From Bacillota bacterium (GTDB taxonomy: Bacteria; Bacillota; Clostridia; Oscillospirales; Ruminococcaceae), in the NCBI GenBank assembly GCA_023395435.1, contig JAEWZG010000154.1, positions 1 to 14,187 of the forward strand: a stretch of 14,187 bases of DNA, in the 5' to 3' direction. This document shows, piece after piece, positions 13,953 to 14,187 of the stretch (positions within the stretch are counted from its first letter, which is position 1; each line of letters opens with the position of its first letter). A program made the position numbers and the translations under genes. The notes beneath the pieces were generated by a model. It had not been told where the DNA came from. It made no database searches and was given only the letters and a program-made list of their open reading frames with translations.

Positions 13953-14187
13953 ATGTTTGTAAAAACTGTTAAATTAAGAAAACCTAATCCTGTTGCCGTT
14001 GTAATAATTTTAGCAGCTGTACTTATACTTGTAGCTGTCTGGGTACTTGGTTCAAGCGGAAAAGGTGTAGGAGACAAATACAAACTCCAGTCAAACAACG
14101 AGAGAAAAACATTTTTATCCGAACTCGGCTGGACTGTTTCAGAAAAGGAAACAGATTGTAAGATTATAAAAATTCCATCAAAGTTTA
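13953..14187 (+). CDS. Membrane-anchored DUF4830-like protein, 3' end cut by the window
   Basis: 78 residues are visible and the frame is still open at the window end. GAGGGA (13943-13948) precedes ATG 13953. A basic N-terminus (K-T-V-K-L-R-K) leads into a hydrophobic segment at about 13-33, then a short G/S/K linker. The start of an extracellular domain follows, reading Y-K-L-Q, F-L-S-E-L-G-W-T-V (64-bases-scale spacing intact) and I-I-K-I-P-S-K-F. The F-L-x-x-x-G-W-x-V then I-x-I-P-x-x-F order matches, from memory, the DUF4830 domain common in Ruminococcaceae. The function is unknown. It is divergent from the lipoprotein gene. Confidence 0.7.
   Translation, partial: MFVKTVKLRKPNPVAVVIILAAVLILVAVWVLGSSGKGVGDKYKLQSNNERKTFLSELGWTVSEKETDCKIIKIPSKF

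Noticed and set aside
1..14187. Search for defence systems, mobile elements, CRISPR repeats, tRNA genes or attachment sites.
   Set aside because: No transposase, integrase, terminal inverted repeats, spaced direct repeats or cloverleaf was seen by reading. The window is housekeeping DNA plus a few small orphan genes.

Overview
This window is an AT-rich, mostly ordinary housekeeping segment from a low-GC Gram-positive bacterium. The closest fit is a Ruminococcus-like member of the Clostridia (Oscillospiraceae). That placement is inferred from three things: the rimP-nusA-rnpM-rplGA-infB-rbfA-nrnA-truB-ribF gene order, strong AGGAGG ribosome sites with sigma-A-type promoters, and lineage-typical small proteins (a 99-residue orphan, a DUF4829-like lipoprotein and a DUF4830-like protein). 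No mobile element, CRISPR array, tRNA or rRNA gene is visible.

Layout. Positions 1-902 hold a degenerate LytR-CpsA-Psr (LCP)-like membrane protein whose start may lie before the window. A strong promoter (956-984) and a leader hairpin (1006-1031) precede a ten-gene operon, all on the + strand: rimP, nusA, rnpM (ylxR), an L7Ae-like ylxQ, infB, rbfA, nrnA, truB, ribF and gltX (1053-10628). Genes are overlapping or closely spaced and no internal terminator is seen. The products cover 30S maturation (RimP, RbfA), transcription elongation and antitermination (NusA), RNase P and RNA-binding partners (RnpM, YlxQ), translation initiation (IF2), short-RNA turnover (NrnA), tRNA modification (TruB), FMN/FAD synthesis (RibF) and Glu-tRNA charging (GltX). 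In the familiar Bacillus order, rpsO and pnp follow ribF; here gltX overlaps the end of ribF instead.

Downstream are three independently promoted units: a 99-residue conserved orphan ending in a clear terminator (11046-11074), a two-TM YcxB-like protein, and the alpha2-type glycyl-tRNA synthetase, which ends at a probably bidirectional terminator (13188-13216). A minus-strand lipoprotein (13280-13678) faces that terminator. It is divergent from a DUF4830-like membrane-anchored protein (from 13953) cut off by the window end. The 274-base space between them holds a minus-strand promoter with both hexamers at consensus and a possible tiny ORF.

Nothing here amounts to a new biological system. 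The points worth a second look are the gltX placement, an altered GXXG loop in NusA KH1, changed signature residues in the LCP-like protein and RibF, the rimP leader hairpin, and the intergenic region around 13700-13950.
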